Assembly (NCBI GenBank): GCA_002413265.1
Contig: DHWR01000229.1
Coordinates: forward strand, 1 to 21,825
Reading direction: 5' to 3'
From: Chloroflexi bacterium UBA5177
GTDB taxonomy: Bacteria; Chloroflexota; UBA5177
DNA length: 21,825 bases
The notes under the pieces: generated by a model
What the model saw: only the letters and a program-made list of their open reading frames with translations
Databases searched by the model: none
Told to the model about the DNA's origin: nothing
Shown here: in pieces, positions 1 through 6,768 of the stretch
Layout: the number at the start of each line of letters is the position of its first letter
Numbering within the stretch: position 1 is the first letter of the stretch
Translations under genes and position numbers: made by a program

Positions 1-201
1 GCCATCGTCGCGGGATTCAAAGCGGCCGTCTCGGCAGCCGCGGCCAAGCAGGTACCCAGCACCATCAGCCGACCAATCTGGCAGCGAGGGTTTCACGACC
101 GGATCATTCGCAGCGAGGCGGAGCTGCGACGGTTTCGGGAATACATCGCAAATAATCCCGCACAGTGGGAGTTGGATCGGTATTTCGGAAAGGAAGGATA
201 G
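1..201 (+). CDS. REP-associated tyrosine transposase (Y1_Tnp/RAYT), C-terminal part, cut by window edge
   Basis: Frame 1 is open from the first base to a TAG at 199-201, giving 66 residues of a protein whose start lies outside the window. It contains WQRGFHDRIIR followed by a Glu-rich helix and the block YIANNPAQW. That order is characteristic of the end of Y1 single-strand transposases of the RAYT/IS200-like group, which nick and join palindromic REP sequences. The catalytic HUH motif and the tyrosine would lie upstream and cannot be checked. Two perfect hairpins follow within 65 bases of the stop codon, the usual setting for a RAYT beside its own REP elements. Whether the complete gene is intact is unknown. 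Confidence 0.8.
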   Translation, partial: AIVAGFKAAVSAAAAKQVPSTISRPIWQRGFHDRIIRSEAELRRFREYIANNPAQWELDRYFGKEG

Positions 202-227
202 GGTTGGAGTAGATGCTGTGCGCAGGT

Positions 228-266
228 CCGCCCTGTGGGGCGGAATGGGCGAGCGCGACTCGCCCA
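228..266. repeat. Pair of REP-like hairpins downstream of the transposase
   Basis: Two adjacent perfect stem-loops are visible. The first is CCGCCC-TGTG-GGGCGG (228-243). The second is TGGGCGAG-CGCGA-CTCGCCCA (246-266). Only two bases separate them. Tandem short GC-rich palindromes next to a Y1 transposase fit a REP/BIME unit, but they could also act as a transcription terminator for the transposase. No run of T follows either stem. A genome-wide copy count would decide between the two. Confidence 0.55.
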
Positions 267-305
267 TACCGGTGTGACGCGAGGGAAGCATGAACGGGAT
301 ACGTA

Positions 306-365
306 GTGACACGCCTCGTCACCATTGGCTTGAACCGAACGGTGCAGGGGGACGGTCACGGTGAC
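306..365. promoter_or_regulatory. Cluster of GTGAC/GTCAC half-sites upstream of pspA
   Basis: The pspA leader (202-437) contains GTGAC at 306-310, GTCAC at 318-322, GTCAC at 355-359 and GTGAC at 361-365. The last two form an 11-base palindrome centred on G360, and the first two form an inverted repeat with a 7-base spacer. This looks like an operator for a dimeric regulator, but no regulator is encoded nearby and the assignment is inference. Confidence 0.3.
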
Positions 366-408
366 ACTTTTCACCGAGTGCATCGCCGGTTGTACGCTGT
401 GCGTGCGG

Positions 409-414
409 TAGACT
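409..414 (+). promoter_or_regulatory. Possible -10 element of pspA
   Basis: TAGACT lies 23 bases before the pspA start codon, with transcription expected near 421. The Shine-Dalgarno AGGAGA (423-428) would then sit almost at the 5' end of the message. No convincing -35 lies 16-18 bases upstream, so this is a weak call. Confidence 0.25.
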
Positions 415-437
415 ACGACGACAGGAGATTGAATTTC

Positions 438-1166
438 ATGAGCATGTTTGGCAGGATGAATACGATTTTCCAAGCCAAGATGAGCAAGGTGCTCGACAAG
501 GCGGAAGATCCCAACGAAACGCTCGATTACTCGTACGAGAAGCAGCTGCAGCTGCTGCAGAATGTACGGCGTGGTCTGGCGGACCTGGTGACCTCGAAGC
601 GCAGGCTGCAGATGCAGCACGACAAGCTGCAGAGCGACATGGCGCACCTGGATGGCCAGGCGCAGCAAGCACTCCAGCAGAACCGCGAAGACCTGGCTCG
701 CCTGGCGCTGCAACGGAAGGTGAGCCTTCAGGAGCAGCTTTCGAGCCTCGACACTCAGGTCCAGCAGCTCGAGGGCCAGCAGCAGAAGCTGAGCGACGCC
801 GAGCAACGCCTCCAGACCAAGATCGAAACCTTTCGAACCACCAAGGAGACGATCAAGGCGCAGTACACGGCGTCGCAGGCTCAGGTCAAGATCAGTGAGG
901 CGGCGACGGGCATCTCCGAGGAGATGGCGGACGTCGGGCTGGCGGTGCAGCGGGCGCAGGACAAGACGGAGCAGATGCAGGCTCGTGCCTCAGCTCTGGA
1001 CGAGCTAGTCGATACCGGCGCGCTGACTCAGCTGGGAGACGGCGAGAGCGACATCGACCGGCAGCTGGCTCAGCTCAGCACCGGCAACGACGTCGATGAT
1101 CAACTGGCCGCGATGAAGGCGCAGCTGGCTTTGCCGGATCAGAAGCAGGCGGAGGCCGGAAAGTGA
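438..1166 (+). CDS. pspA: PspA/IM30 family phage-shock protein
   Basis: PspA proteins are peripheral membrane proteins of the ESCRT-III superfamily. They oligomerise on stressed inner membranes and limit proton leakage. The 242-residue product opens with a short amphipathic segment (MSMFGRMNTIFQAKM) and the family block EDPNETLDYSYEKQ. It continues as a long Gln/Glu/Lys/Arg-rich coiled coil to about residue 195 and ends in a looser acidic tail. The start at 438 is chosen because AGGAGA lies nine bases upstream and the protein then begins with the conserved family N-terminus. An ATG at 306 in the same frame would add 44 non-conserved residues. The stop codon overlaps the GTG start of pspAA (GTGA), so the two genes are translationally coupled. 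Confidence 0.93.
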   Translation: MSMFGRMNTIFQAKMSKVLDKAEDPNETLDYSYEKQLQLLQNVRRGLADLVTSKRRLQMQHDKLQSDMAHLDGQAQQALQQNREDLARLALQRKVSLQEQLSSLDTQVQQLEGQQQKLSDAEQRLQTKIETFRTTKETIKAQYTASQAQVKISEAATGISEEMADVGLAVQRAQDKTEQMQARASALDELVDTGALTQLGDGESDIDRQLAQLSTGNDVDDQLAAMKAQLALPDQKQAEAGK

Positions 1167-1450
1167 TCGTGCGCATCAGCGGCACCGGTCAGTACGAGCT
1201 CGACGACGACGTTGTAAAGAAGCTGGATGAGCTGGATACCGCGCTGACTAACGCGTATCACGCCGGAAACGACGCCGACTTCCGGGCCTGCCTACACAAG
1301 GCCATCACGTTTGTGGAGCAGTCCGGCAAGCAGCTTGCCGACGAGCAGCTTCTCCCGTCGGACGTGATCATGCCGCCTGATGATTCAGGGCTGGAAGATG
1401 CCAGGGATTACATGTCGGATGAAGGATTGATGGCTCCGCTGGAGGCCTAG
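1163..1450 (+). CDS. pspAA: PspA-associated protein PspAA
   Basis: This 95-residue protein starts with GTG overlapping the pspA stop by four bases. It begins MIVRISGTGQYELDDDVVKKLDELD, continues through an Asp/Ala-rich helical stretch, and has the block LPSDVIMPPDDSGLED near its end. This matches the small PspAA domain found directly after pspA in actinobacteria, Chloroflexi and some archaea. It has no signal peptide or membrane segment, so it is expected in the cytosol with PspA. Its exact biochemical role is not established; conserved coupling to pspA argues for an adaptor or modulator. The gene ends five bases before the convergent pspAB stop codon. Confidence 0.85.
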   Translation: MIVRISGTGQYELDDDVVKKLDELDTALTNAYHAGNDADFRACLHKAITFVEQSGKQLADEQLLPSDVIMPPDDSGLEDARDYMSDEGLMAPLEA

Positions 1451-1455
1451 GGGGT

Positions 1456-2031
1456 CTATGACTCCAGGGGCATCCCGTACATGGCATACCACATAGTCTG
1501 ATCCGGTTCGATGTTCAGCTCTCTCTTCATCAGGGAGCTGAGTCTGAGCTCGGCCGCGGTGTCACGCCCGTCCTTGCCCTGCGGAACGAACGGATAGAAG
1601 CTGCCGCGTTTGTAGTTGTACATCCAGTAGACATTCTTTCCCTTGTCGTCACGGAACTGGTAGACGGAGGCGAGCAGCTGGCTGCCGAAGCCGCCGTCCT
1701 GCAGCTCGCGGCTGATGCCGTGGATCGTGGTGACGAGATTGGTGAAGTCCTGTGCCTGGATGACGATCCACTGGTAGCTGTAGGGGTCGGTGAAGGGCTT
1801 CCAGGTCAGCGGCGAGTCCTTGGCGCTGACCTGCAACAGCTCGTCGATCTCTTTCTGCAATGCGGCGAAGTCGCCGGTACTTACCGGCTTGAAGCAGACA
1901 CCGGCCGCATTTGTCGCCTTCAGGTCGAACTCGGTCTCCAGAGTGATCTGGGCAGTGGTCAGGCCAAAGAGCTGATCAAGGCTGGCTCGCTGCGGTTTGG
2001 TGCGTCCTAATAGTGCATCCAGCCAGCTCAC
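1456..2031 (-). CDS. pspAB: PspAB-like PspA/HtpX-associated protein
   Basis: The 191-residue soluble protein begins MSWLDALLGRTKP and carries LFGLTTAQITLE, GVCFKPV, a central QAQDFTNLVTTIH segment, and an aromatic-rich end (YWMYNYKRGSFYPFVP, then a C-terminal WYAMYGMPLE). These features and its position directly after htpX fit the PspAB family, which accompanies PspA and HtpX in actinobacteria and haloarchaea. Its molecular function is unknown. The ATG overlaps the htpX stop codon (ATGA), implying co-translation with the protease. The identification rests on sequence recognition plus neighbourhood. Confidence 0.8.
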   Translation of the reverse strand: MSWLDALLGRTKPQRASLDQLFGLTTAQITLETEFDLKATNAAGVCFKPVSTGDFAALQKEIDELLQVSAKDSPLTWKPFTDPYSYQWIVIQAQDFTNLVTTIHGISRELQDGGFGSQLLASVYQFRDDKGKNVYWMYNYKRGSFYPFVPQGKDGRDTAAELRLSSLMKRELNIEPDQTMWYAMYGMPLES

Positions 2032-2936
2032 TGCGCTCCAGCCATCTGGCGCTCGATCGATTGGAGGCGAGCCAGCCGGTGCTCGATCGACGGGTGATCC
2101 ATCAGGAGCTCGCCGATGAACTCGCGCGTCGGGGCGGCGAAGTACATGGCGCTGAGGGGCTGTGCGGCACGGAGATCCTTACTTGGGATTGACTGCATGG
2201 AGCCGCTGATTCTCAGCAGAGCCGAGGCCAGCTGCTCCGGCGCACCAGTCAGTATCGCGCCACCGCGATCCGCCGCGTACTCGCGGTAGCGAGACAGCGC
2301 GAGGATCAGGAAGTGGCTGATGACCTGCACGGCCAGCGCGGCGAGCAAGATGACGATGAAGGCATTACCGCCGTTATTGTCGCGCTCGTCGCTTCCGCCC
2401 ATGCCGATCCCAAACCACAGGCCCCAGCTGGTGATGAAAGCGGCGACGGCCGCGAAGGACGAGGCCATGGTCATGATGGTCATGTCGCGATGGCGGATGT
2501 GGGTCATCTCGTGGGCGAGGACGGCCTCAACTTCCTGAGGAGGCAGCTTCTGGATCAGACCCGTGGTCACGGCCACCACGGCGTGTTTGGGGCTTCGGCC
2601 GGTAGCAAAGGCGTTGGGCATGGCTGAATCAATGATCGCGACCTTGGGCGTCGGCAAGGCAGCAGCCTGAGCCAGGCGCTCGATCATGCCGTAGATCTCG
2701 GGTGCCTGCTCCCGCGACACAATGCGGGCGCCTGACGCGGCCAGCACCATCTTGTCCGAGTAGTAGTACTGCACGACGAGACCAACGATTGGGATCAGGA
2801 ACAGAACGAGTCCAAAGTGGGTGACCTTGAACAAGACGAATGTGAAAACCAAGTAGAGGGCAGTCAGCAGCAACATGGTGACCAACATGCGAAGCTGCAG
2901 ACTGGCATCGGCTTTAGGTATGCGTGAGCGTGGCAT
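2028..2936 (-). CDS. htpX: HtpX-like membrane zinc metalloprotease (M48)
   Basis: HtpX-type M48 proteases degrade damaged membrane proteins, with the active site on the cytosolic face. In the 302-residue product two hydrophobic helices (about 15-40 and 40-60) precede the zinc motif HEMTH at about 142-146. Further hydrophobic segments follow, and then SRYREYAAD, which supplies the third zinc ligand (Glu, about 219). PHPXIEHRL-type sequence near the end (DHPSIEHRLARL) is also typical. I take the ATG at 2934-2936 because GGAGG lies nine bases upstream. An in-frame ATG at 2960 would add eight residues but has no ribosome site. The gene runs into pspAB with a four-base overlap. Confidence 0.93.
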   Translation of the reverse strand: MPRSRIPKADASLQLRMLVTMLLLTALYLVFTFVLFKVTHFGLVLFLIPIVGLVVQYYYSDKMVLAASGARIVSREQAPEIYGMIERLAQAAALPTPKVAIIDSAMPNAFATGRSPKHAVVAVTTGLIQKLPPQEVEAVLAHEMTHIRHRDMTIMTMASSFAAVAAFITSWGLWFGIGMGGSDERDNNGGNAFIVILLAALAVQVISHFLILALSRYREYAADRGGAILTGAPEQLASALLRISGSMQSIPSKDLRAAQPLSAMYFAAPTREFIGELLMDHPSIEHRLARLQSIERQMAGAQ

Positions 2937-2940
2937 ATCT

Positions 2941-2957
2941 CCCCACCTCCTGCGGGG
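2941..2957 (-). promoter_or_regulatory. Hairpin presenting the htpX Shine-Dalgarno in its loop
   Basis: On the transcript strand CCCCGC and GTGGGG can form a six-base-pair stem (one G-U pair) around the loop AGGAG, which is the core of the htpX ribosome-binding site. The AUG follows five bases after the stem. Such a structure could modulate initiation, for example by temperature, but only the sequence complementarity is seen. Confidence 0.4.
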
Positions 2958-3013
2958 CATTATTTGACACCCACAGTGTAAACCTTTTTGCTAAGAAGAA
3001 GATTAGGAACTTC

Positions 3014-3328
3014 CTACATGCGCGCCCTGATTTGAATGCTCGCTCGGTAGAGATACCAGACACCGACACCGAGGTAGGCGACAAGCAGGAATATGCGCGG
3101 TCCGGTTATGGAGCCGCTTTGTAGGAGACCGAAATAGACTCCTGCAATCAGCATCGCGATTCCCACCGGGATGTTGATCCAAAGCGGCGCATTCCAGCCG
3201 GCTCGACGCGGGCGTCCCATCCCGCTGCGCGTGGCAGGTTCGGGCGAAGGTTCCGTGTACGCCGGTCCCGGCAAAGAGCGGGCGCCGCGGCGCTGAGGTT
3301 TTCGCCGCTTTCCCTTTTGTTCAGGCAT
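3014..3328 (-). CDS. Small membrane protein with basic N-terminus, two predicted helices
   Basis: The 104-residue product has a strongly basic, proline-containing head (residues 1-46, many Lys/Arg). Two hydrophobic helices follow at roughly 49-69 and 78-95, and it ends RIRARM-like with more Arg. GGGGAG lies five bases before the ATG, so the start is well supported. It begins 32 bases after the stop of the AI-2E family gene on the same strand and is probably co-transcribed. The layout (basic cytosolic head plus a hairpin of two helices) recalls actinobacterial CrgA-type division proteins, but I see no diagnostic motif and leave the function open. Confidence 0.65.
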   Translation of the reverse strand: MPEQKGKRRKPQRRGARSLPGPAYTEPSPEPATRSGMGRPRRAGWNAPLWINIPVGIAMLIAGVYFGLLQSGSITGPRIFLLVAYLGVGVWYLYRASIQIRARM

Positions 3329-3360
3329 AATTTCTCCCCCGATTTCCGTCGGTTCGGTCC

Positions 3361-4953
3361 CTATTCGCCTACCGCGCGACCTCCCTCGCGCCCCGGCATG
3401 ACCGCTGGCCGGGGAGGCTCGTCCGCGGGTTCATCGACAGACGCTGGTACCACAGCCGTCGGAAGCGAATGTCCGAGAGCGAAGTACGCATACAGAGAGC
3501 GCACCACGATATGGACGATTCCGGCCAGCGGGACGGCGAGGAACGCCCCTAACAGGCCTCCCAGCGGATAACCCACAAGGACTGCGAGGATGGCCTCCAG
3601 CGGATGAATTCCCACCGCCATGCTGTTGATGCGAGGGCCGATGACATTGGTGACGATCTGCTGAAAAATGAGGAACCAGACGACCAAGGCAACGGTGGTA
3701 AGCGGTGGCATAAAGAACAGCGAAATCAGTGCAGCCGGCACCACGGCGACCATGGGACCGATCACGGGGATGGTCTGCAGCAGGAAGGTCATGATTCCGA
3801 TGAGCAGGGGATAGGGAACGCCGAGGGCCGCGGCGCCGCCGCCTCCCAACACGCCGGCGAGGGCGGAAAGGAAGAGCTGGCCGCGAATGTAGCCGCCAAG
3901 AACCTGATCGAGGCTCTCAATGAAGAACCACACCTGCTCGCGGAACCGGTGCGGCGTGAGGTCGATGCCGCTTCGAATGAGGCGGCCGGCATCGAGCAGG
4001 AAGTAGAAGGCGATGATCAGGATGAGGGCGACGTTCAGCAGAATGTTGGCCGTCGCCGTGACGATCGTGATGATGTTGTTCAGAACGTCGGTGCCCTGAT
4101 TGCTCACCTGCGAGGCGGCCTGCCCGAACTTGTCCTGCACGTTGATCTTGATCCCGTGCTGGTCGAGCCAGGTCTGCGAGCGGATCAAAGCGATCGGAGT
4201 AGTCGACATAACGTGGAACATATGTCGTGTGGCGCTGGTGAGCTTCGCCGCCTGGGAGATTGCTGCCTGGTATTGCGAAATGTTGATGTGCTGGGGATCA
4301 CGTGCGGCCGAGTTCCAGTCGTTCTGCAACAGCGTGGCCCGCGTTGCCAGCGGATCGATGTAGCTGGACGGCACCTCCGTTTGCGGCGGCGGGTTGGGAG
4401 GCAGGCGGGCGCCCGACTTACGCGTCCTGACGTAGTGCGTCTTAGTCTGGCCGGAGATGGTTCCGTGCCGAACGTTGGCGACATCGCCCTGAAGGCGGCC
4501 GATCTCGCGATTGAGCAGGTTCGCCTGATCGCTCTGAAGCTGTGTAGTGGAGGCGACTATGCCCTTGTTCGCGGTGAGATCGTTATGAATCGAGCGCGCG
4601 TCGTCCTGCAGAGTGCTGATCGTGCGCAGGCTGGCTGCCGAGGGATTGCGCAGGTTGTCGACGAGAGACTGGCTCTGCTGCACGAACGGGGTGAAAAGCA
4701 GGACGCCGATCGCAAAGAGGCCGGCTGCCAGCAGAGAGTAGGAAAGCAGAATCGCCAACCAGCGGGCTCGAAATGCGGTCTCGAGCCGGTTGACCAGGGG
4801 CGTCAGGATGTAGGCGACGATCGCGCCCATGACGAAAAGGAGGATCGCCTGCGTGAAGCGGAAGAGGACCGACGCCGTGAGGAAGATCAGCGCGTAGGCC
4901 GCGAGCACGACCAGCAGGATTGTGAGAATACGTGTCCAGTTCGGTTGTCTCAC
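3361..4953 (-). CDS. AI-2E/PerM family transporter with a large external insert
   Basis: The 530-residue product has the AI-2E family plan. Three N-terminal helices lie at about 9-31, 34-52 and 66-88. A C-terminal conserved half from about 298 onward contains FYFLLDAGRLI, GGYIRGQL, TIPVIGPMVA and IGPRINSMAVGIHPLEA. Members export small molecules or act as Na+/H+ antiporters; substrates are mostly unproven. The loop between helix 3 and the C-terminal half runs from about 90 to 295. This is much longer than usual and includes a Pro-rich stretch (LPPNPPPQTEVP) and Gln/Asn-rich helices. The GTG start has AGGAG five bases upstream. The C-terminus ends in an acidic, Pro-rich tail. The small membrane protein gene follows. 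Confidence 0.88.
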   Translation of the reverse strand: MRQPNWTRILTILLVVLAAYALIFLTASVLFRFTQAILLFVMGAIVAYILTPLVNRLETAFRARWLAILLSYSLLAAGLFAIGVLLFTPFVQQSQSLVDNLRNPSAASLRTISTLQDDARSIHNDLTANKGIVASTTQLQSDQANLLNREIGRLQGDVANVRHGTISGQTKTHYVRTRKSGARLPPNPPPQTEVPSSYIDPLATRATLLQNDWNSAARDPQHINISQYQAAISQAAKLTSATRHMFHVMSTTPIALIRSQTWLDQHGIKINVQDKFGQAASQVSNQGTDVLNNIITIVTATANILLNVALILIIAFYFLLDAGRLIRSGIDLTPHRFREQVWFFIESLDQVLGGYIRGQLFLSALAGVLGGGGAAALGVPYPLLIGIMTFLLQTIPVIGPMVAVVPAALISLFFMPPLTTVALVVWFLIFQQIVTNVIGPRINSMAVGIHPLEAILAVLVGYPLGGLLGAFLAVPLAGIVHIVVRSLYAYFALGHSLPTAVVPASVDEPADEPPRPAVMPGREGGRAVGE

Positions 4954-4980
4954 GAGCGCTCCTAGGGTCCTCGGCGGTGT

Positions 4981-4993
4981 CCGTTCAGAACGG
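4981..4993. promoter_or_regulatory. Perfect palindrome at the expected transcription start of the AI-2E gene
   Basis: CCGTTC-A-GAACGG is a perfect 13-base inverted repeat. It overlaps the transcription start (about 4991) predicted from the -10 hexamer at 4998-5003. A repressor operator is a reasonable guess; no cognate regulator is seen in the window. Confidence 0.35.
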
Positions 4994-4997
4994 CCCT

Positions 4998-5003
4998 ATT
5001 GTA
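4998..5003 (-). promoter_or_regulatory. -10 element (TACAAT) for the AI-2E transporter gene
   Basis: On the minus strand the hexamer TACAAT lies 45 bases before the GTG start, inside the context CCTACAATAG. The only TTGAC-like box (5025-5030) is 21 bases away, longer than a normal spacer, so the -35 is uncertain. The same ten bases occur before smc at 17427-17436. Confidence 0.4.
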
Positions 5004-5026
5004 GGACCTGGGACGAAGCCCTGCAG

Positions 5027-5857
5027 TCAATCGAGTGCCGGATCTGCGCCGGTGAACTCGAGGACCAACCTTGCGAATTCCGCCGGTTTCGTGGCGTGGA
5101 TCGCGTGACCGGCCCCGGGAACTGAAACCAGCCGGCCGTTTCTCAATTTTGTGAGCGCGTGCTGAGCTTGTTCGCCAGTCAGCGTGCCGCCGAACGCCCG
5201 GTCGGCCTGCATCAACAGGACCGGGGAGTCGACCGACTCCAACGCCGGATCGAGCTGGAAGTAGTCGTTCACGTCGGCGAGCACGTCTTCGATGACGCCG
5301 TCCGACGCTTCGTGCCACATGTCCGACATCGCATCCAGGAGGAACCGGCTCGCCCCCGGATTCTGGGCTGCGAGAAAGTCTGCGAGCAGCGCCGGCGGCT
5401 CGTGCTTGAGCCGCAAGATCTGCTCAAACATCGCCGCGTCTCGTACCGGCCCTCCGGTGAGCGGAGGATCCACCAGGATCCGATGAGTTACCAGATCGAC
5501 GGGCGCTTCCACCGCGACGGCAACGGCGCCGCCCAGAGAGCTGCCGACGATGACTGTTCCGTTCAGCCCCAGAGCATCGATCACGTCCTCCACATCGGCC
5601 GCGTAATGCGCGAGCGAGTAGCCGTGCCTGGGCTTGTCGCTCTGCCCGTGCCCTCTCAAGTCGAGCGCGTACAGATGAAAGTACGGCGAGAGCCGCCTGA
5701 TCGTCGCTTGCCAGACTCGCCAGTCCATCCCAATGCCGTGAAGCAGCAGGAGAGGGGGACCTTCCGCCGGCATTTCCACATAGTGGATGCCGACTCCCGC
5801 GTCCACCCGGCCATGGATATTGCGAGGGGACGGCTGCGGACTTGGCATGCTGTCCAT
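5027..5857 (-). CDS. Alpha/beta-fold hydrolase
   Basis: The 276-residue protein carries the complete set of alpha/beta-hydrolase landmarks. These are the oxyanion motif LLLHGIGMDWRVW (about 37-49), DLRGHGQSD (66-74), the nucleophile elbow GSSLGG with Ser107, a likely acid in LMQAD (Asp219), and the base in GAGHAIH (His251). A helical cap lies around 135-205. There is no signal peptide, so it should act in the cytosol. Substrate cannot be told; esterases, C-C hydrolases and lactonases share this pattern. The start at 5857 lacks a strong Shine-Dalgarno, and an ATG three codons downstream is an alternative. It diverges from the M55 peptidase gene, with 44 bases between starts. Confidence 0.85.
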   Translation of the reverse strand: MDSMPSPQPSPRNIHGRVDAGVGIHYVEMPAEGPPLLLLHGIGMDWRVWQATIRRLSPYFHLYALDLRGHGQSDKPRHGYSLAHYAADVEDVIDALGLNGTVIVGSSLGGAVAVAVEAPVDLVTHRILVDPPLTGGPVRDAAMFEQILRLKHEPPALLADFLAAQNPGASRFLLDAMSDMWHEASDGVIEDVLADVNDYFQLDPALESVDSPVLLMQADRAFGGTLTGEQAQHALTKLRNGRLVSVPGAGHAIHATKPAEFARLVLEFTGADPALD

Positions 5858-5901
5858 TATGAGACTGTTTCTCTGTCATAGTTGGGCGCACGGAGGTAAA
5901 G

Positions 5902-6720
5902 ATGCGCGTGATGATCTGGGGAGACATGGAGGGCGTGGCCGGCATCCATGCCTGGGAGCAGGTAAACGGCGGCTCAGATTCGTATCAGGAGTGTCGGATC
6001 CTCTTCACGGACGAGATGAACGCAGCAGTACGTGGAGCGCTGCGCGCCGGGGCAACCGAGGTCGTCGCCGTCGACTGTCACGGCGCGGGACATGGCTGGT
6101 CTTTCCGCAGCATGGTCCCCGGTAGGATGGAACGTGGAGCAACCTGGGTGCTGGGGTATGCCTGGGCGCGTTACGTCGAGCCGCTGCAGCGTGGAGTAGA
6201 CGCGGTGCTGTTCGTCGGAGCGCACGCCCGTGCCGGAACGCCGGATGGCGTGCTTTCACACACGGTATCGAGCGAAGCCTGGTACGAGGCCACCATCAAC
6301 GGAGTTCCGGTAGGTGAGAGCGGCATCCTCGCGGCGATTTGCGGGACTTGGGACGCGCCGTCGGTCTTCGTCTCCGGGGATGAGGCCACGTGCCGTGAAG
6401 TCACCGATCTTCTCGGTGACAAGGTAGTCACCGCCGAGGTGAAACAGGGGCTAGGGCGGTTTGCTTGCCGAAGCCTCACGCCTTCGGAAGCCTGTGAGCT
6501 GATCGAGATGCGGTCATACGAAGCGTTGACGCGCAGGGATTTCCCGCCGCCGTACAAGCCGGCTTCCCCGGCCGTTTTCCGCGTCGAGCTGGCCTCAGTC
6601 GATCAGGCGAGCGCATATTCCGGCCGAAGCGGAGTTGAGCTCGTGGGGCCGCGGACCGTTCAAGCAACGGGAGACACCTTCTGGGACGTCTGGGACCGTT
6701 TCTGGTATCGGGTAGGTTGA
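5902..6720 (+). CDS. M55 family D-aminopeptidase (DppA-like)
   Basis: M55 peptidases are decameric zinc enzymes that cleave D-amino-acid dipeptides such as D-Ala-D-Ala released from the cell wall. This 272-residue product keeps the metal-ligand pattern: Asp8 and Glu10 in WGDMEG, His60 in DCHG, His108 in VGAHA and Glu139 in VGESG. The length matches DppA. The start is secure, with GGAGG five bases before the ATG. The central segment GTPDGVLSHT is also typical. No dipeptide transporter (dppBCDE) lies beside it, unlike in Bacillus; the neighbours are a divergent hydrolase and a convergent Nudix gene. A role in recycling wall or D-dipeptides is likely from family membership, but unproven here. 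Confidence 0.9.
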   Translation: MRVMIWGDMEGVAGIHAWEQVNGGSDSYQECRILFTDEMNAAVRGALRAGATEVVAVDCHGAGHGWSFRSMVPGRMERGATWVLGYAWARYVEPLQRGVDAVLFVGAHARAGTPDGVLSHTVSSEAWYEATINGVPVGESGILAAICGTWDAPSVFVSGDEATCREVTDLLGDKVVTAEVKQGLGRFACRSLTPSEACELIEMRSYEALTRRDFPPPYKPASPAVFRVELASVDQASAYSGRSGVELVGPRTVQATGDTFWDVWDRFWYRVG

Positions 6721-6768
6721 GGCACCTGAGAGCAGCATTCGGCCGCCTGCCAGACTTTTGAACTTCTG

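Noticed and set aside
306..437. N-terminal extension of PspA from an upstream ATG
   Set aside because: The 44 extra residues are unlike PspA, have no ribosome site, and run through the promoter region; ATG 438 has a good Shine-Dalgarno and the family N-terminus.
1439..1467. CTGGAG-N17-CTCCAG inverted repeat between pspAA and pspAB as a terminator
   Set aside because: The stem is six bases with a 17-base loop and no T-run, and lies mostly in coding sequence; too weak.
3604..4965. 453-residue open frame on the plus strand
   Set aside because: It is antisense to the AI-2E transporter, has charged low-complexity content and no family motif; the minus-strand reading is clearly the gene.
5159..5881. 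240-residue plus-strand frame opposite the alpha/beta hydrolase
   Set aside because: Antisense shadow with no recognisable domain; the opposite strand has a full hydrolase motif set.
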